From: Aquimarina spinulae
Lineage (GTDB): Bacteria > Bacteroidota > Bacteroidia > Flavobacteriales > Flavobacteriaceae
DNA length: 64,000 nucleotides
Assembly: GCF_943373825.1 (NCBI RefSeq)
Contig: NZ_CALSBP010000002.1
Location: 3,027,501 to 3,091,500, forward strand
Direction: 5' to 3'
Shown: positions 27,486-37,379 of the stretch, piece by piece
Layout: every line of letters starts with the position of its first letter
Numbering within the stretch: the stretch's first letter is position 1
Program-made: the position numbers and the translations under genes
The notes under the pieces: model-generated
The model's database searches: none
Told to the model about the DNA's origin: nothing
What the model saw: the letters and a program-made list of their open reading frames with translations, nothing else

Positions 27486-30400
27486 ATGACAACACTCAAT
27501 ATAACAAAACATATAGCTACAGAGCTCAAAACAATAATTGATAACGCTATTGAACAAGAGCAGATTAATGCTAAGGAAATTAGAATGATCATTATTCATC
27601 CTAACTCATCTTTTGATGCGTTAGAAATTTATCATTCAAAAGAGTGGGAAACCTTTTTCTCATTAACGACCAATGATAGTCCTATTGGGTCAATTGATAT
27701 CAGCATGTGGTTGGATTTGGCAGATGAGGGACTTGGTAAGAATCTAGACAAATATAGTGCACCGGCAAGTAAGTATATCCAAAAATACAGTGATGTAAAA
27801 CAGAAACTTACGTTTGATCACATTTCAGATCCTGCGTATAAAAGTTATTTGATTTGCTTACGACAAGCACTATTCTCTCAAACAATTAAAGCTGCCAGGA
27901 CTGTAGCTACTCAATACTTTGCAGATAAGTTTAAACATGTAGTAGGAATTGTACTCAACAATATGATGCATGATTATGAAGAGTATAATTATGTTGCTGC
28001 TTTTACACATGCAAACGGCGCAGGGCCTTTTCATAATGTCAAGTTAAGCCTTCCAGATATAAAGTTAACCTATCCATATTTAAAATTCAATGAAAATGGG
28101 TGTACACTTTTTTATCCCAAGGGGAATAAAATAGATGATAGTCTGAAAAAAGAGAGCAATGTGTACACCATTGACATGGAGCATGTTAAATACATTTATT
28201 CGACACCTAAGGATAATCCAGATGAAATTGTCTTTCGAATGGATGATGAGTTTGAAGATTGGGAATTGAGTGCAGGGCATACCAAGGAAGATAGGGGAGA
28301 TTTACCTTACGAGTTATTGTTTAGTGAATTTAAAAAACTTATTGAGCAATTTCCCGAGAAAATAATAGACAAAGACTTCGTTCCTAATCCACTCGAAAAA
28401 AAACCTGAAGTCGAAAATTGGATTAAGGTATTCATAGAAAATAATCAGAAGCTGTCTTCTAAGCAAAAACGACACTTATTTGCTTATGGTACAGAGGCTG
28501 TAGAGTTTTTGCTAAAACAGCTCCCTCCCGATCATAACGAGTACAGCAAACTTAAATTAGGATTGGCGTCGACCTATTTTGAAAAAGCGGATTTCAAGAA
28601 AGTAATTACGATTTTATCACAGGTCAAAAACCTCTCAAAATATCATATGCACTATATTCTTGAATCGTGCTATTTCCTTGATGATAAAAGAGAATTTGAT
28701 TTTTACTATAATACTATCGAAGATGATTCAGGTCGAAAAGAAGTAGAATTATCCAACTGGTTGTATGATATTAAAACACATGATGGAAATCCAGGTAAAT
28801 TAGAGGTTATCGAAAAAGATTGTTTGAATCTGTTCGAAGAAAGGAAAAATAAAACCTCTAAGTACAATCCGGCGTTTGCTTTAACAAAACTGTATTTACA
28901 AAAAGGACATGAAGATAAGGCGATTCATTTTTTCAGAGAAATCAATCTGGACTATGGTAATTTATTAACGCTTGTAAATTTTGAATTTGAAGGCAGTACC
29001 AGTATTAAAAATGAAGTAGCTCGTTGGGATAAAAAGGAGGAAGAAAAAAAGCAATTTAAAACCGAATTGAAAACTAAGGAATTTCGTAGTCCGGATAGTG
29101 AAATTCGTACCGCTCAACTAAATGAATTTGATGAACACTACATTAAAACGAATGAAATAAGTATTGATGAAATCTACTGGATTCAACCCCTATCCGAATC
29201 TGTTTTTATCGTATACACCGATCTGGAAATTTTTATTGCAGAGTTAACCAAAACCTATGAGTGGAATAAATTAGATTCATATACTTTTGATGAATCTGCA
29301 GAGATTAAGGACGTGTTTGTAGAAAACAATACACTTTATGTTCCTATTGAAGAAGAAGGTATTTTATGTTTTGATATTAGTGATCATAAATTTGAATTGA
29401 CTCAAACTATTAAAAATCAAAATAGTAATTCTCGCTATTCTTGTGCGGCTGTTGATCAAGGCATGCTTTATGCCGTAAATCAGCAACATCTCGAAATTTA
29501 TGACCTGAAACAAACACCGGCTAAGTTGCTGTTGTCAGAATATTATGTTGGTAGTCAGGCTGGAGCAACGGCAAAGGATGGTTTGTTGTTTTTAGACTGG
29601 GGTTCACTTCTGATATTGGATGTTAGCAAGCCGAGCCAACCAAAAATTGCTTCCGAAATAGTGAGTTTTAAGACAGGTGAAAACCACTACTTCAAGATCA
29701 TTGATCAACATTTGGTAGGTGGAGATGTTATCAATATAAAAGACCCCAAAGACCCTGTTTTTGTTCATGTAAATCAAGATGATTCTTCTAGTAAAGATGC
29801 GATTGCTCCGGTTTATGATTTTACAGATAAGATTCCGGATAATGTAATTGTTGGAGATGGAAATGTTCTACTGAAACAGTTGGTAAATGTTGATGGTAAA
29901 TTGGTTTCTGCAAAATGGATGGATTGCTTATCAGAAACAAAAGAATATCCAGAAATGGTTTATTCTAATATATGTAATGTTTTTATAGGTAATACATTAA
30001 TGTCATTTAGCCAAAATGAGATCTATGTATTTGAAAAACAAAAGAAAATAGTACAGAAAAAAGAAACCTATTCTATTCAAGACGAATTGGCAGAAATGAT
30101 GCTTAATACTGTAGCATATTACTGTGAGAAAAAAGCAGAAATAAATATAGGAAAATTAATTGTGGGCTGGAATCCATATTCCTATGCTGTCCAATTTGAA
30201 ATTCATCCTTGTAGCAGTTTTGCAGTAAACGAAAACCCTTATGGGGTCGATACGGTTACAACTACCTCATTTTCGGTATCCGGTTTTTTGTCTGAGACTC
30301 AAAACATTACTTATGATCCAAAATTACATGACATCACTTACGATCTGCAAGCCATCATTAATTCTATTGTAGAAAAAGAGAATTTTAAAAAGAAAGCCTC

Positions 30401-32183
30401 CAAAACAGTGATGATTTCTATTGACAATGCAACTTCATTTTTATCATTTCCTAATAATCCCTGGACACCAGTTAGATCTGTTGTAAAAGACAAGCAAAAG
30501 AAAAAGGAATCAAAGAAAAATCAAGAGACAGAAACAAATGTCGCCGAGATTCTTTCGGTTTATAATATTGACTTATTTAGGAAGCTAGCAGCAAAAATTG
30601 CAGAACCGGCCATTCAAGAGCAGTTTATTGAAATTTTTAATGATGATATTACACAAGGGAAAGATGTAGAAAAAAGAAAGCAAATTAAAGATTATGCACT
30701 TTGGATATTTAGCGCAAAGGCAGACAAAGGTTTGGTGAAAAAAGTTCTTTTGAATGGTGTTAAATATGGCAAGCCGACTCTTGAAGATTTAGAAGGTTCG
30801 GTTATTATAAATGATCTCGAATATTTAAGCATTTTTGCTGATAATGATTATAAGATTTTTGAAGATTTTGAGAATGATAAAGAAGTAAGATCTGTCCTTG
30901 AAACTGCCTTATTAAATGATATTGAATCCAAATTAGCAACAAAAATTGCAATTCGATTAAAAAAATATGATCATCCAAGTATTCATGCTCATATTGATTA
31001 TTTGTTAACAACCGAATTAAATTTTAATCATTACATGTATCTTGGTGGAACCAACAGTGATGATATAAATTTATCTGCATTGCCCCCTTCTTGCTTTCTC
31101 CCTTTCAAAGAAAAACTTACTAAAGCCTATGCCACTTATAATGAAAGTGATGAGGTAGAATATCAATTAAGGGAAAGTATCATTAGCATTGTTGCCATAT
31201 TGGCAAAACTAGGACAGGATGAGTTTTCTGAAAAAATTTATGATGAGGCAGAGCGCTATAAGTACACTTATGAACAAAACGGAGATTTCAAAAAAGAGGA
31301 TAAAGAGGACTCTCACTTGTTGAGAGAGGAGTTCTTAGCTACACTTCTTCGTAGGTTAACTATACAGAAGATCTTGAAAAATCTGGATAATAAAAAAGGA
31401 ACCGTATGGCCCGAAAATGAAAAACCTGAATTATATAGAAATTCTTGGTATCATTTTTTTGTAATACTATTCCAGGAAGATAAAAATCTGTTTGTTGATA
31501 AGTTGATCTCACGTTTACGTGAGACCGTTATACAAGCTAACGAATCGTATGATGCAGATCGAAAAATGGCCGTTTATCTCATTCATTATGCTATGTTTCA
31601 ACTTATGGAAGATCACCCTGAAATCGCTTCTGCCATTTTACCATTGATTGATGTTATTGAAAAACATCCGGATCTTTTTGATGATAAGGATATTTCCTTT
31701 CTGAAGAGAAATGGCAAACAAGCTATATTACAAGAAGCTTGGAATGCATTACAGAATAAGGATTTTGAAGCTGCGAAAACCAAAGGAGATCTTGTGTTGT
31801 CTATTGATCCTAATTATGGTCAGGCACATTATTTTAAAGCTCGCTTATTATGGTTAACAGAAGGGATCGATATCTATTTAGAACAGCGCAAAGATTTTGA
31901 AGAAAAAGCAGTGCATGATAAGGTAGCAATTGCAAGTTTATACAATTTGAGCGGCTGTGCGCTCGATGAAAAAAATAAACTTGAAGAGTCCCTGACTTAT
32001 TTTAAAAAAGCAGCACTTGCTAATCCTTCTGATGCCATGTACTATGCAAATATTGGTGAAATGTATTATAAAATGAAGCAGCCAGAAGAAGCACTAAACT
32101 ATGTACAAAAAGCTAAAGAAAAAGGTAATTCGGCAGCAATATTAGATGAAATACTAAAAAATAAAGGAGTTATGCCAGCATGA
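27486..32183 (+). CDS. Giant multidomain protein with propeller-like and TPR regions
   Basis: A 1565-residue protein with no signal peptide or membrane span, so likely cytoplasmic. The N-terminal ~280 residues are of unknown fold. Residues ~325-490 look like helical repeats. Residues ~550-760 contain LVIVD/propeller-like strands (LYVPIEEEGILCFDISD, LLFLDWGSLLILDVSKPSQPK, HLVGGDVINIKDPKDP). A KKKESKKN linker near residue 1010 precedes an alpha-helical half, ending in TPR units (LYNLSGCALDEKNKLEESL, ANIGEMYYKMKQPEEALNY). No catalytic motif was recognised. With the two Imm11 genes upstream it may be a scaffold or effector-related protein. Confidence 0.75.
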   Translation: MTTLNITKHIATELKTIIDNAIEQEQINAKEIRMIIIHPNSSFDALEIYHSKEWETFFSLTTNDSPIGSIDISMWLDLADEGLGKNLDKYSAPASKYIQKYSDVKQKLTFDHISDPAYKSYLICLRQALFSQTIKAARTVATQYFADKFKHVVGIVLNNMMHDYEEYNYVAAFTHANGAGPFHNVKLSLPDIKLTYPYLKFNENGCTLFYPKGNKIDDSLKKESNVYTIDMEHVKYIYSTPKDNPDEIVFRMDDEFEDWELSAGHTKEDRGDLPYELLFSEFKKLIEQFPEKIIDKDFVPNPLEKKPEVENWIKVFIENNQKLSSKQKRHLFAYGTEAVEFLLKQLPPDHNEYSKLKLGLASTYFEKADFKKVITILSQVKNLSKYHMHYILESCYFLDDKREFDFYYNTIEDDSGRKEVELSNWLYDIKTHDGNPGKLEVIEKDCLNLFEERKNKTSKYNPAFALTKLYLQKGHEDKAIHFFREINLDYGNLLTLVNFEFEGSTSIKNEVARWDKKEEEKKQFKTELKTKEFRSPDSEIRTAQLNEFDEHYIKTNEISIDEIYWIQPLSESVFIVYTDLEIFIAELTKTYEWNKLDSYTFDESAEIKDVFVENNTLYVPIEEEGILCFDISDHKFELTQTIKNQNSNSRYSCAAVDQGMLYAVNQQHLEIYDLKQTPAKLLLSEYYVGSQAGATAKDGLLFLDWGSLLILDVSKPSQPKIASEIVSFKTGENHYFKIIDQHLVGGDVINIKDPKDPVFVHVNQDDSSSKDAIAPVYDFTDKIPDNVIVGDGNVLLKQLVNVDGKLVSAKWMDCLSETKEYPEMVYSNICNVFIGNTLMSFSQNEIYVFEKQKKIVQKKETYSIQDELAEMMLNTVAYYCEKKAEINIGKLIVGWNPYSYAVQFEIHPCSSFAVNENPYGVDTVTTTSFSVSGFLSETQNITYDPKLHDITYDLQAIINSIVEKENFKKKASKTVMISIDNATSFLSFPNNPWTPVRSVVKDKQKKKESKKNQETETNVAEILSVYNIDLFRKLAAKIAEPAIQEQFIEIFNDDITQGKDVEKRKQIKDYALWIFSAKADKGLVKKVLLNGVKYGKPTLEDLEGSVIINDLEYLSIFADNDYKIFEDFENDKEVRSVLETALLNDIESKLATKIAIRLKKYDHPSIHAHIDYLLTTELNFNHYMYLGGTNSDDINLSALPPSCFLPFKEKLTKAYATYNESDEVEYQLRESIISIVAILAKLGQDEFSEKIYDEAERYKYTYEQNGDFKKEDKEDSHLLREEFLATLLRRLTIQKILKNLDNKKGTVWPENEKPELYRNSWYHFFVILFQEDKNLFVDKLISRLRETVIQANESYDADRKMAVYLIHYAMFQLMEDHPEIASAILPLIDVIEKHPDLFDDKDISFLKRNGKQAILQEAWNALQNKDFEAAKTKGDLVLSIDPNYGQAHYFKARLLWLTEGIDIYLEQRKDFEEKAVHDKVAIASLYNLSGCALDEKNKLEESLTYFKKAALANPSDAMYYANIGEMYYKMKQPEEALNYVQKAKEKGNSAAILDEILKNKGVMPA

Positions 32184-32312
32184 CTAATAAAACCTTAGGA
32201 ACGTATATAAGATCCGAAGAAAAATGTACTATAGTCGATACATTTATAGAACAGATGATGACCCAAAAAAGTATCGCACTACATTAACTATTAACAATAA
32301 AAACATCAACAA

Positions 32313-32987
32313 ATGTCAAAACCTTTAAGTGAAGTGTTTAATACCTCTACATTATTTTCAGAAGAAGAAAAGATCTACTATTTAAAACAAAGGTCATTAA
32401 TTCAGGAACTTTATGAGAGTGTTGATATAGAAGAAATTAAAATTGAATTTGAGTCTTATATTTTTGATAATCTAAATAATATTATGCGATTATTTTGCAA
32501 TGAGGAAAGTATTCACAATACATTTAGTACCCTTTTAAATACGCTTAATCTTAATGCAGAATTCAAAGAAGTAACTATAAATGTGTTTGATTTCAGAATA
32601 AGTGAACCCCATGGGATGATTACATTATTTGCTTATCAAAATGAAAATGGAGAACCCTCGAACTATGACCCAGCTGAAGAGGTAATGACAATAGATGAGT
32701 TTGAGGAAATATTTAATTTTACAGGAGAAGGAGGCATGAGTTTTGAAGATGAAGGCATAATTGAAAACTATGACTATGATTCGAACTATCATCAATTACT
32801 CGAAACAACATACTATTTCATATCTCGTCTTACAGAAGATTTTATGAAAAGAGCTGTACAGAAATATTTTACGAAAGAAAATTTAGCAGAACTAAATATT
32901 AATTATCCTGTTTCGTTCTATTACAATGAAGATTATGACGGAAAAGAGGTTACAGGAGGTACTTTATTATTAGCATTAGAAGCTTAA
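32313..32987 (+). CDS. Acidic hypothetical protein
   Basis: A 224-residue, strongly acidic, soluble protein (FEEIFNFTGEGGMSFEDEGIIENYDYD) with a mixed helical N-terminus and a strand-rich C-terminus (VTGGTLLLALEA). No family is recognised. It lies 130 bp after the giant protein on the same strand and its acidity resembles immunity proteins, so it may belong to the same cluster (inference). Confidence 0.6.
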   Translation: MSKPLSEVFNTSTLFSEEEKIYYLKQRSLIQELYESVDIEEIKIEFESYIFDNLNNIMRLFCNEESIHNTFSTLLNTLNLNAEFKEVTINVFDFRISEPHGMITLFAYQNENGEPSNYDPAEEVMTIDEFEEIFNFTGEGGMSFEDEGIIENYDYDSNYHQLLETTYYFISRLTEDFMKRAVQKYFTKENLAELNINYPVSFYYNEDYDGKEVTGGTLLLALEA

Positions 32988-33037
32988 ATTAGATCTGCCA
33001 ACTTAGATAGAAATAATACAGCATGCTTAAAAATTAG

Positions 33038-33772
33038 CTAGACAATCCCTCGTTCTTTTTTAATCTGATCATATGCCTTTTGTACCTCTCTAAATTTGGC
33101 TTCGGCACCTTTGATATGAATCTCATCCATATGCTGTACTTTATCGGGATGATATTTTTTTGCCATAGTTCTAAATGCTTTTTTTACTTCGGCATCAGTA
33201 GCAGTTTTATCAATTTCTAAGATTTTATAAGCATGATCTCCAGTTTTGAAAAACATAGCTTTAATACTCTCGAAATCTTTAAAATTTATTCGTAAAAACC
33301 CTGCTATTTTCTGAATCTCTTCAGCTTCAGAGATACTTACTCTTCCATCAGCATTTGCAATTCCAAATAAAAAGTGTAGAATCTGTAATCTCGATGGGTA
33401 TCGGGTATGTTGATTGATATACAAACAAACACGTTGTGCAGAAACATGTCTGTTTTTGATAATTTCATTAAATGTTCTAAATGTAGCATTAGCTCGCTCT
33501 TTGCCATAAGCACTTACAAAATAACGTCTTACATAATCAAGTTCTGTTTGGTTTATTCTTCCATCTGCTTTAATAACAATAGAAGACAACGAGAGTAAAT
33601 TGAGCTCAAAATCGGCAGGAGTTACTTTTGGTTCTTGAGAAAATACTGTTTTAAACCCACCACTGGTTTTGATTTTTGTCGCATCGAGTAGACTACCTAA
33701 TATAAAACCTAGAACTGCTCCCGGTAATCTAAAAAACATATAGCCTAGTATAGCAGCAAACCATTTAATCAT
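33038..33772 (-). CDS. TerB-DnaJ protein (DjlA-like)
   Basis: A 244-residue protein with a glycine-rich N-terminal membrane segment (WFAAILGYMFFRLPGAVLGFILG), a TerB-like helical domain (about residues 55-160, SSIVIKADGRINQTELDYV) and a C-terminal J domain with the HPD motif (KKYHPDKV). The layout matches DjlA, a membrane-anchored co-chaperone that stimulates DnaK. It is transcribed alone. Confidence 0.88.
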   Translation of the reverse strand: MIKWFAAILGYMFFRLPGAVLGFILGSLLDATKIKTSGGFKTVFSQEPKVTPADFELNLLSLSSIVIKADGRINQTELDYVRRYFVSAYGKERANATFRTFNEIIKNRHVSAQRVCLYINQHTRYPSRLQILHFLFGIANADGRVSISEAEEIQKIAGFLRINFKDFESIKAMFFKTGDHAYKILEIDKTATDAEVKKAFRTMAKKYHPDKVQHMDEIHIKGAEAKFREVQKAYDQIKKERGIV

Positions 33773-34091
33773 TCAAAACATTTTTTGGGTTGTAAAGATA
33801 AACTAATTATTAAAAGATAATTTTTTAGTTCTCTATTATATTAGTAAGTGATATTCTTTATTTGTTACGAAATAGATTATGATATTAGATCTTATTGATT
33901 AATTCTCTATATGGGTTAAGAGGAGCTTCAGGCTTCTAAAGAATATATAAACAGATAAAATAATACCATCAACAATTTGATTGTATTCATAAATCATAAC
34001 TGTATTTTCCGACTACTTGTCAGTTGTTCTTATGTGGTACATAATTTGTAACTTTGCATAAAATTGAAACACGAAAATAAAAGATAAAAAT
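33773..34091. other. 319-bp divergent intergenic region
   Basis: It lies between the TerB-DnaJ gene and the bacilliredoxin gene. It contains the bacilliredoxin promoter candidate at 34024-34056; otherwise it is AT-rich with no supported gene. Confidence 0.5.
34024..34056 (+). promoter_or_regulatory. Bacteroidota-type promoter of the bacilliredoxin gene
   Basis: A TTG (-33) and TAACTTTG (-7, consensus TAnnTTTG) are separated by 22 bp and lie 35 bp before the start codon. This is the clearest promoter in the window. Confidence 0.6.
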
Positions 34092-34502
34092 ATGTATCCA
34101 GCAGATTTAGTAAAACCAATGAGAGAAGATCTTACAAGTATTGGTTTTGAAGAATTACAGACAGAAGAGGCAGTAGAAACGGCAATAGCTAAAGAAGGAA
34201 CTACATTGGTAGTTGTAAATTCGGTGTGCGGTTGTGCTGCTGCAAATGCTCGTCCGGGAGCAAGAGCGTCATTAGAGAATGATAAAAAGCCCGATAATTT
34301 GGTTACCGTTTTTGCAGGAGTAGATAGAGAAGCGACTGATAAAGCACGTAGTTATATGATCCCGTTTCCTCCATCATCACCTTCTATGGCATTGTTTAGA
34401 AATGGGGAATTAGTTCATATGCTAGAGCGTCATCATATCGAAGGGCGCCCTGCAGAAATGATAGCAGAAAACCTTAAAGATGCTTATAACGAACATTGCT
34501 AA
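34092..34502 (+). CDS. Bacilliredoxin, BrxA/BrxB (YphP/YqiW) family
   Basis: A 136-residue thioredoxin-fold protein with the family CGC motif at C46-G-C48 (VVNSVCGCAAANARPGA). In Firmicutes these proteins remove bacillithiol from oxidised proteins. Many Bacteroidota encode the family, and bacillithiol dependence in this organism is not shown here. It has its own promoter and a strong terminator, so it is monocistronic. Confidence 0.92.
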   Translation: MYPADLVKPMREDLTSIGFEELQTEEAVETAIAKEGTTLVVVNSVCGCAAANARPGARASLENDKKPDNLVTVFAGVDREATDKARSYMIPFPPSSPSMALFRNGELVHMLERHHIEGRPAEMIAENLKDAYNEHC

Positions 34503-34520
34503 AATGATTTTAAAAAGAAA

Positions 34521-34557
34521 GTATAAAAATTCGGTTATACAAACCGGATTTTTATAC
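34521..34557. terminator. Bidirectional terminator
   Basis: A 16-bp stem (GTATAAAAATTCGGTT with AACCGGATTTTTATAC, one G-T pair) with a 5-base loop lies between the convergent bacilliredoxin and GG-peptide genes. Confidence 0.88.
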
Positions 34558-34571
34558 TTTAATTCTAAATT

Positions 34572-34736
34572 TTAGCATTCATGGCATTGACCACCCTCAC
34601 CATTTCCAGATTCATTACCTCCTGGAGTCTGATGGCTTCCACCACCACATTGACAACCATTACCTCCATTAACTTGTTTTAATACTTTTTGATTAAGTAC
34701 TTGTACTCCTTCTACTTTTAAAATGTTTGCTAACAT
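34572..34736 (-). CDS. GG-leader peptide precursor, Gly/Cys-rich core
   Basis: A 54-residue ORF. The leader MLANILKVEGVQVLNQKVLK ends in QVNGG (double glycine at residues 24-25). The core of 29 residues is Gly/Asn-rich with four Cys and two His (NGCQCGGGSHQTPGG ... GGQCHEC), which could form disulfides or bind metal. It is transcribed alone between a terminator and the plsC operon. No maturation genes are adjacent. Confidence 0.72.
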   Translation of the reverse strand: MLANILKVEGVQVLNQKVLKQVNGGNGCQCGGGSHQTPGGNESGNGEGGQCHEC

Positions 34737-34959
34737 AATTTAAGTTATTTAATGATTTGCATGTTTCCTGAGCATTTATAGACATTCAGGAGTTATGTCT
34801 ATAGTTTATGTCTCCTCGATGGTAAATGTTACCAAATAATCACAGGCTATTTTTTAAATTTTATAATTTGATATACAAAAATATTGGTCAACTAAAAATA
34901 ATATAAGACCTTGCGATACCTTTTACACAAATTAAATTTTATTAAATTATACAGAGAAA

Positions 34960-35700
34960 ATGGAGGCAATAAAAAAGATATTAAGTTATCCGCTTTCTAT
35001 AGTTTTCTATTTGTTTTTTGGTTTTACCTTGGTGATTTTTCATGGGCTACAATGGTTAGGCATAAAATTAGGAGGATCCAGAGGACATAGAGGAGTTGTA
35101 AACATTATGAATCTATGTTTATTACGATGTTTACACGTTTTAGGAGTAACATTTAGTTTTAAAAACCAATATTCATTACCTCAGAATCAACCTTTAATAG
35201 TGGTGTCTAATCATCAAAGCATGTTTGATATACCTTTGATATCTTGGTATTTACGAAAACACAAACCAAAATTTATTTCTAAGATTGAGCTAGGCAAGGG
35301 CATACCAAGTATATCTTTTAATTTGCGGCATGGAGGTAATGTTTTAATTGATAGGAAAAACCCAAAACAATCAATTCCGGCATTATCAAAATTTGGAAAA
35401 TTTGTTGCAAAAAATAATTTTTCGGCGGTTATTTTCCCCGAAGGGACGCGTAGCAGAGATGGAAAACCTAAATCGTTTGCTCCAACAGGGCTAAAAATCT
35501 TATTTAAGAATGCTCCAGAAGCTTTGATAGTACCAGTAACTATAAATAATAGCTGGAAGCTGGTTCGATTTGGTAACTTTCCTATGGGAGTAGGAATACA
35601 TATGACATTAGAAGTACAAGAACCAATAACAATTAACAAAGAACCCGAAATATTATTAGATAAAATAGAAGAAAGGGTTATTTTAGCAATCAGAACGTAA
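34960..35700 (+). CDS. plsC: 1-acyl-sn-glycerol-3-phosphate acyltransferase
   Basis: A 246-residue membrane acyltransferase with an N-terminal hydrophobic anchor, the catalytic HxxxxD motif H85-D90 (SNHQSMFD) and the phosphate-binding block FPEGTRSRDG. It adds the second acyl chain to lysophosphatidic acid in phospholipid synthesis. The desaturase gene starts 11 bp downstream, so membrane lipid synthesis and desaturation look co-transcribed. Confidence 0.93.
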   Translation: MEAIKKILSYPLSIVFYLFFGFTLVIFHGLQWLGIKLGGSRGHRGVVNIMNLCLLRCLHVLGVTFSFKNQYSLPQNQPLIVVSNHQSMFDIPLISWYLRKHKPKFISKIELGKGIPSISFNLRHGGNVLIDRKNPKQSIPALSKFGKFVAKNNFSAVIFPEGTRSRDGKPKSFAPTGLKILFKNAPEALIVPVTINNSWKLVRFGNFPMGVGIHMTLEVQEPITINKEPEILLDKIEERVILAIRT

Positions 35701-35711
35701 CACCAACCATA

Positions 35712-36713
35712 ATGGCTTTAGATAATATTAGATTAGAGGTAATGCAACTACTAGAAAAGAAAGTAGATGGTTTTATAGATAAATTCTTGATTCCGGTAGA
35801 TAAGATATGGCAACCAACTGATTTTTTACCAGATTCACAAAATGAAGATACTTTTTTTGAAGAAGTAAAAGAATTGAGAGAATTGGCTAAAGAACTCCCT
35901 TATGATTTTTGGGTAGTATTGGTTGGAGATACTATTACTGAAGAAGCTTTACCTACTTACGAATCCTGGTTAATGGATGTAGAGGGAATCAATCAACATG
36001 AAAATGGGAAAGATAATGGTTGGGCCAAATGGGTACGTTATTGGACAGGTGAAGAGAATAGACATGGAGATGTATTGAATAAATATCTCTATTTGTCTGG
36101 TCGAGTGAATATGATTGAAGTAGAAAGAACTACGCAACACTTAATTAACGATGGTTTTGATATAGGTACAGATAGAGATCCTTATAAAAACTTTGTATAT
36201 ACTAGTTTTCAAGAATTGGCAACCTATATTTCTCATAACAGAGTTGCAAAATTAGCTAGGCAATACTCTAATAAATCATTATCTAAAATGTGCAAAATTA
36301 TTGCAGGAGATGAGATGCGTCATCATAATGCATATAGTGAATTTGTAAGAAGTATTTTTGAGGTAGATCCAAGTCAGATGATGATTGCATTTAGCGATAT
36401 GATGAAGAAAAAAATTGTTATGCCAGCACATTTACTTAGAGAATCTGGCCAATCTATAGGAACTGCTTTCGAAGATTTTTCGTGGTCTGCACAACGTATC
36501 GGAGTATATACCTCACAAGATTATATCGATATCATGCAACGTCTTATCGAACGATGGGAAATTGATAAAATCATTGATCTTACCGATGAAGCAGAAAGAG
36601 CACGTGACTTTTTAATGAAATTGCCTGCCAGAATGCAACGTATTAGTGAACGATTGGTTATCCCAGAAGAAATTTTTGAATTTAAGTGGGTACAACCAGC
36701 AATGGCAAAATAA
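35712..36713 (+). CDS. Acyl-ACP desaturase (fatty acid desaturase type 2)
   Basis: A 333-residue soluble di-iron enzyme of the stearoyl-ACP Delta-9 desaturase family. Both iron-binding motifs are intact: EENRH at residues 114-118 and GDEMRHH near residue 204. It introduces a double bond into acyl-ACP. Its position between plsC and an HD-hydrolase in a tight operon fits control of membrane fluidity. Confidence 0.93.
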   Translation: MALDNIRLEVMQLLEKKVDGFIDKFLIPVDKIWQPTDFLPDSQNEDTFFEEVKELRELAKELPYDFWVVLVGDTITEEALPTYESWLMDVEGINQHENGKDNGWAKWVRYWTGEENRHGDVLNKYLYLSGRVNMIEVERTTQHLINDGFDIGTDRDPYKNFVYTSFQELATYISHNRVAKLARQYSNKSLSKMCKIIAGDEMRHHNAYSEFVRSIFEVDPSQMMIAFSDMMKKKIVMPAHLLRESGQSIGTAFEDFSWSAQRIGVYTSQDYIDIMQRLIERWEIDKIIDLTDEAERARDFLMKLPARMQRISERLVIPEEIFEFKWVQPAMAK

Positions 36714-36725
36714 ATAATATTGGGT

Positions 36726-37379
36726 ATGATTGAAGATAAGATTATATCTAAAACTATTGATTTTGTAAAGGATACACTTAGTGGAGCAGAGGGAGGACAT
36801 GACTGGTTTCATATCCAAAGGGTTTTTAGGAATGCTCAATTAATTTCTAAAGAAGAAGAAGTTGATTTTTTTGTAGTCTCTCTGGGTGCATTACTTCATG
36901 ATATTGCAGATTCAAAATTTTATGATGGTGATGAAACTATAGGCCCCAAAATAGCTGCGGATTTTTTAGAAAACCTTCAAGTAGAACCAACAGTTATCAA
37001 TCATGTCGTTAAGATCATCAAAAATATTTCTTTCAAAGGAGGAAATATAGATCAAAAATTTAGATCTCCCGAACTAGACGTTATACAAGATGCAGACCGT
37101 TTAGATGCTATTGGAGCTATAGGAGTAGCAAGATGTTTTAACTATGGAGGGTTTAAAAACAGAATACTTTATGATCCAGAAATTGCTCCAAACCTAAAGA
37201 TGAATAAAGAAGAATATAAATCTTCAGTATCACCTACCATTAATCATTTCTACGAAAAATTATTACTGCTTAAAGATAGAATGAATACTAAAACAGGAAG
37301 AAAATTGGCAGTAGAACGACATCAATTTATGGAACAGTTTCTAGAACAGTTCTATCAAGAATGGGAAGGGAAGTCTTGA
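36726..37379 (+). CDS. HD-domain phosphohydrolase
   Basis: A 217-residue protein from the ATG at 36726 (a TTG at 36720 is an alternative). It has the HD-superfamily metal site: H25/H29 region (GGHDWFHIQRV), H58-D59 (ALLHDIADSK) and a later Asp in IQDADRLDAIG. It resembles YedJ-type hydrolases; the substrate is unknown. It is the third gene of the plsC operon, and its TGA touches the stop codon of the convergent radical SAM gene. Confidence 0.88.
   Translation: MIEDKIISKTIDFVKDTLSGAEGGHDWFHIQRVFRNAQLISKEEEVDFFVVSLGALLHDIADSKFYDGDETIGPKIAADFLENLQVEPTVINHVVKIIKNISFKGGNIDQKFRSPELDVIQDADRLDAIGAIGVARCFNYGGFKNRILYDPEIAPNLKMNKEEYKSSVSPTINHFYEKLLLLKDRMNTKTGRKLAVERHQFMEQFLEQFYQEWEGKS

Noticed and set aside
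32180-32328. Two tiny overlapping frames (32180-32287, with ATG overlapping the stop of the giant protein, and 32224-32328)
   Set aside because: Both are about 35 codons, overlap each other, and one overlaps the next gene start. There is no family match; they could be decayed sequence, but this cannot be shown.
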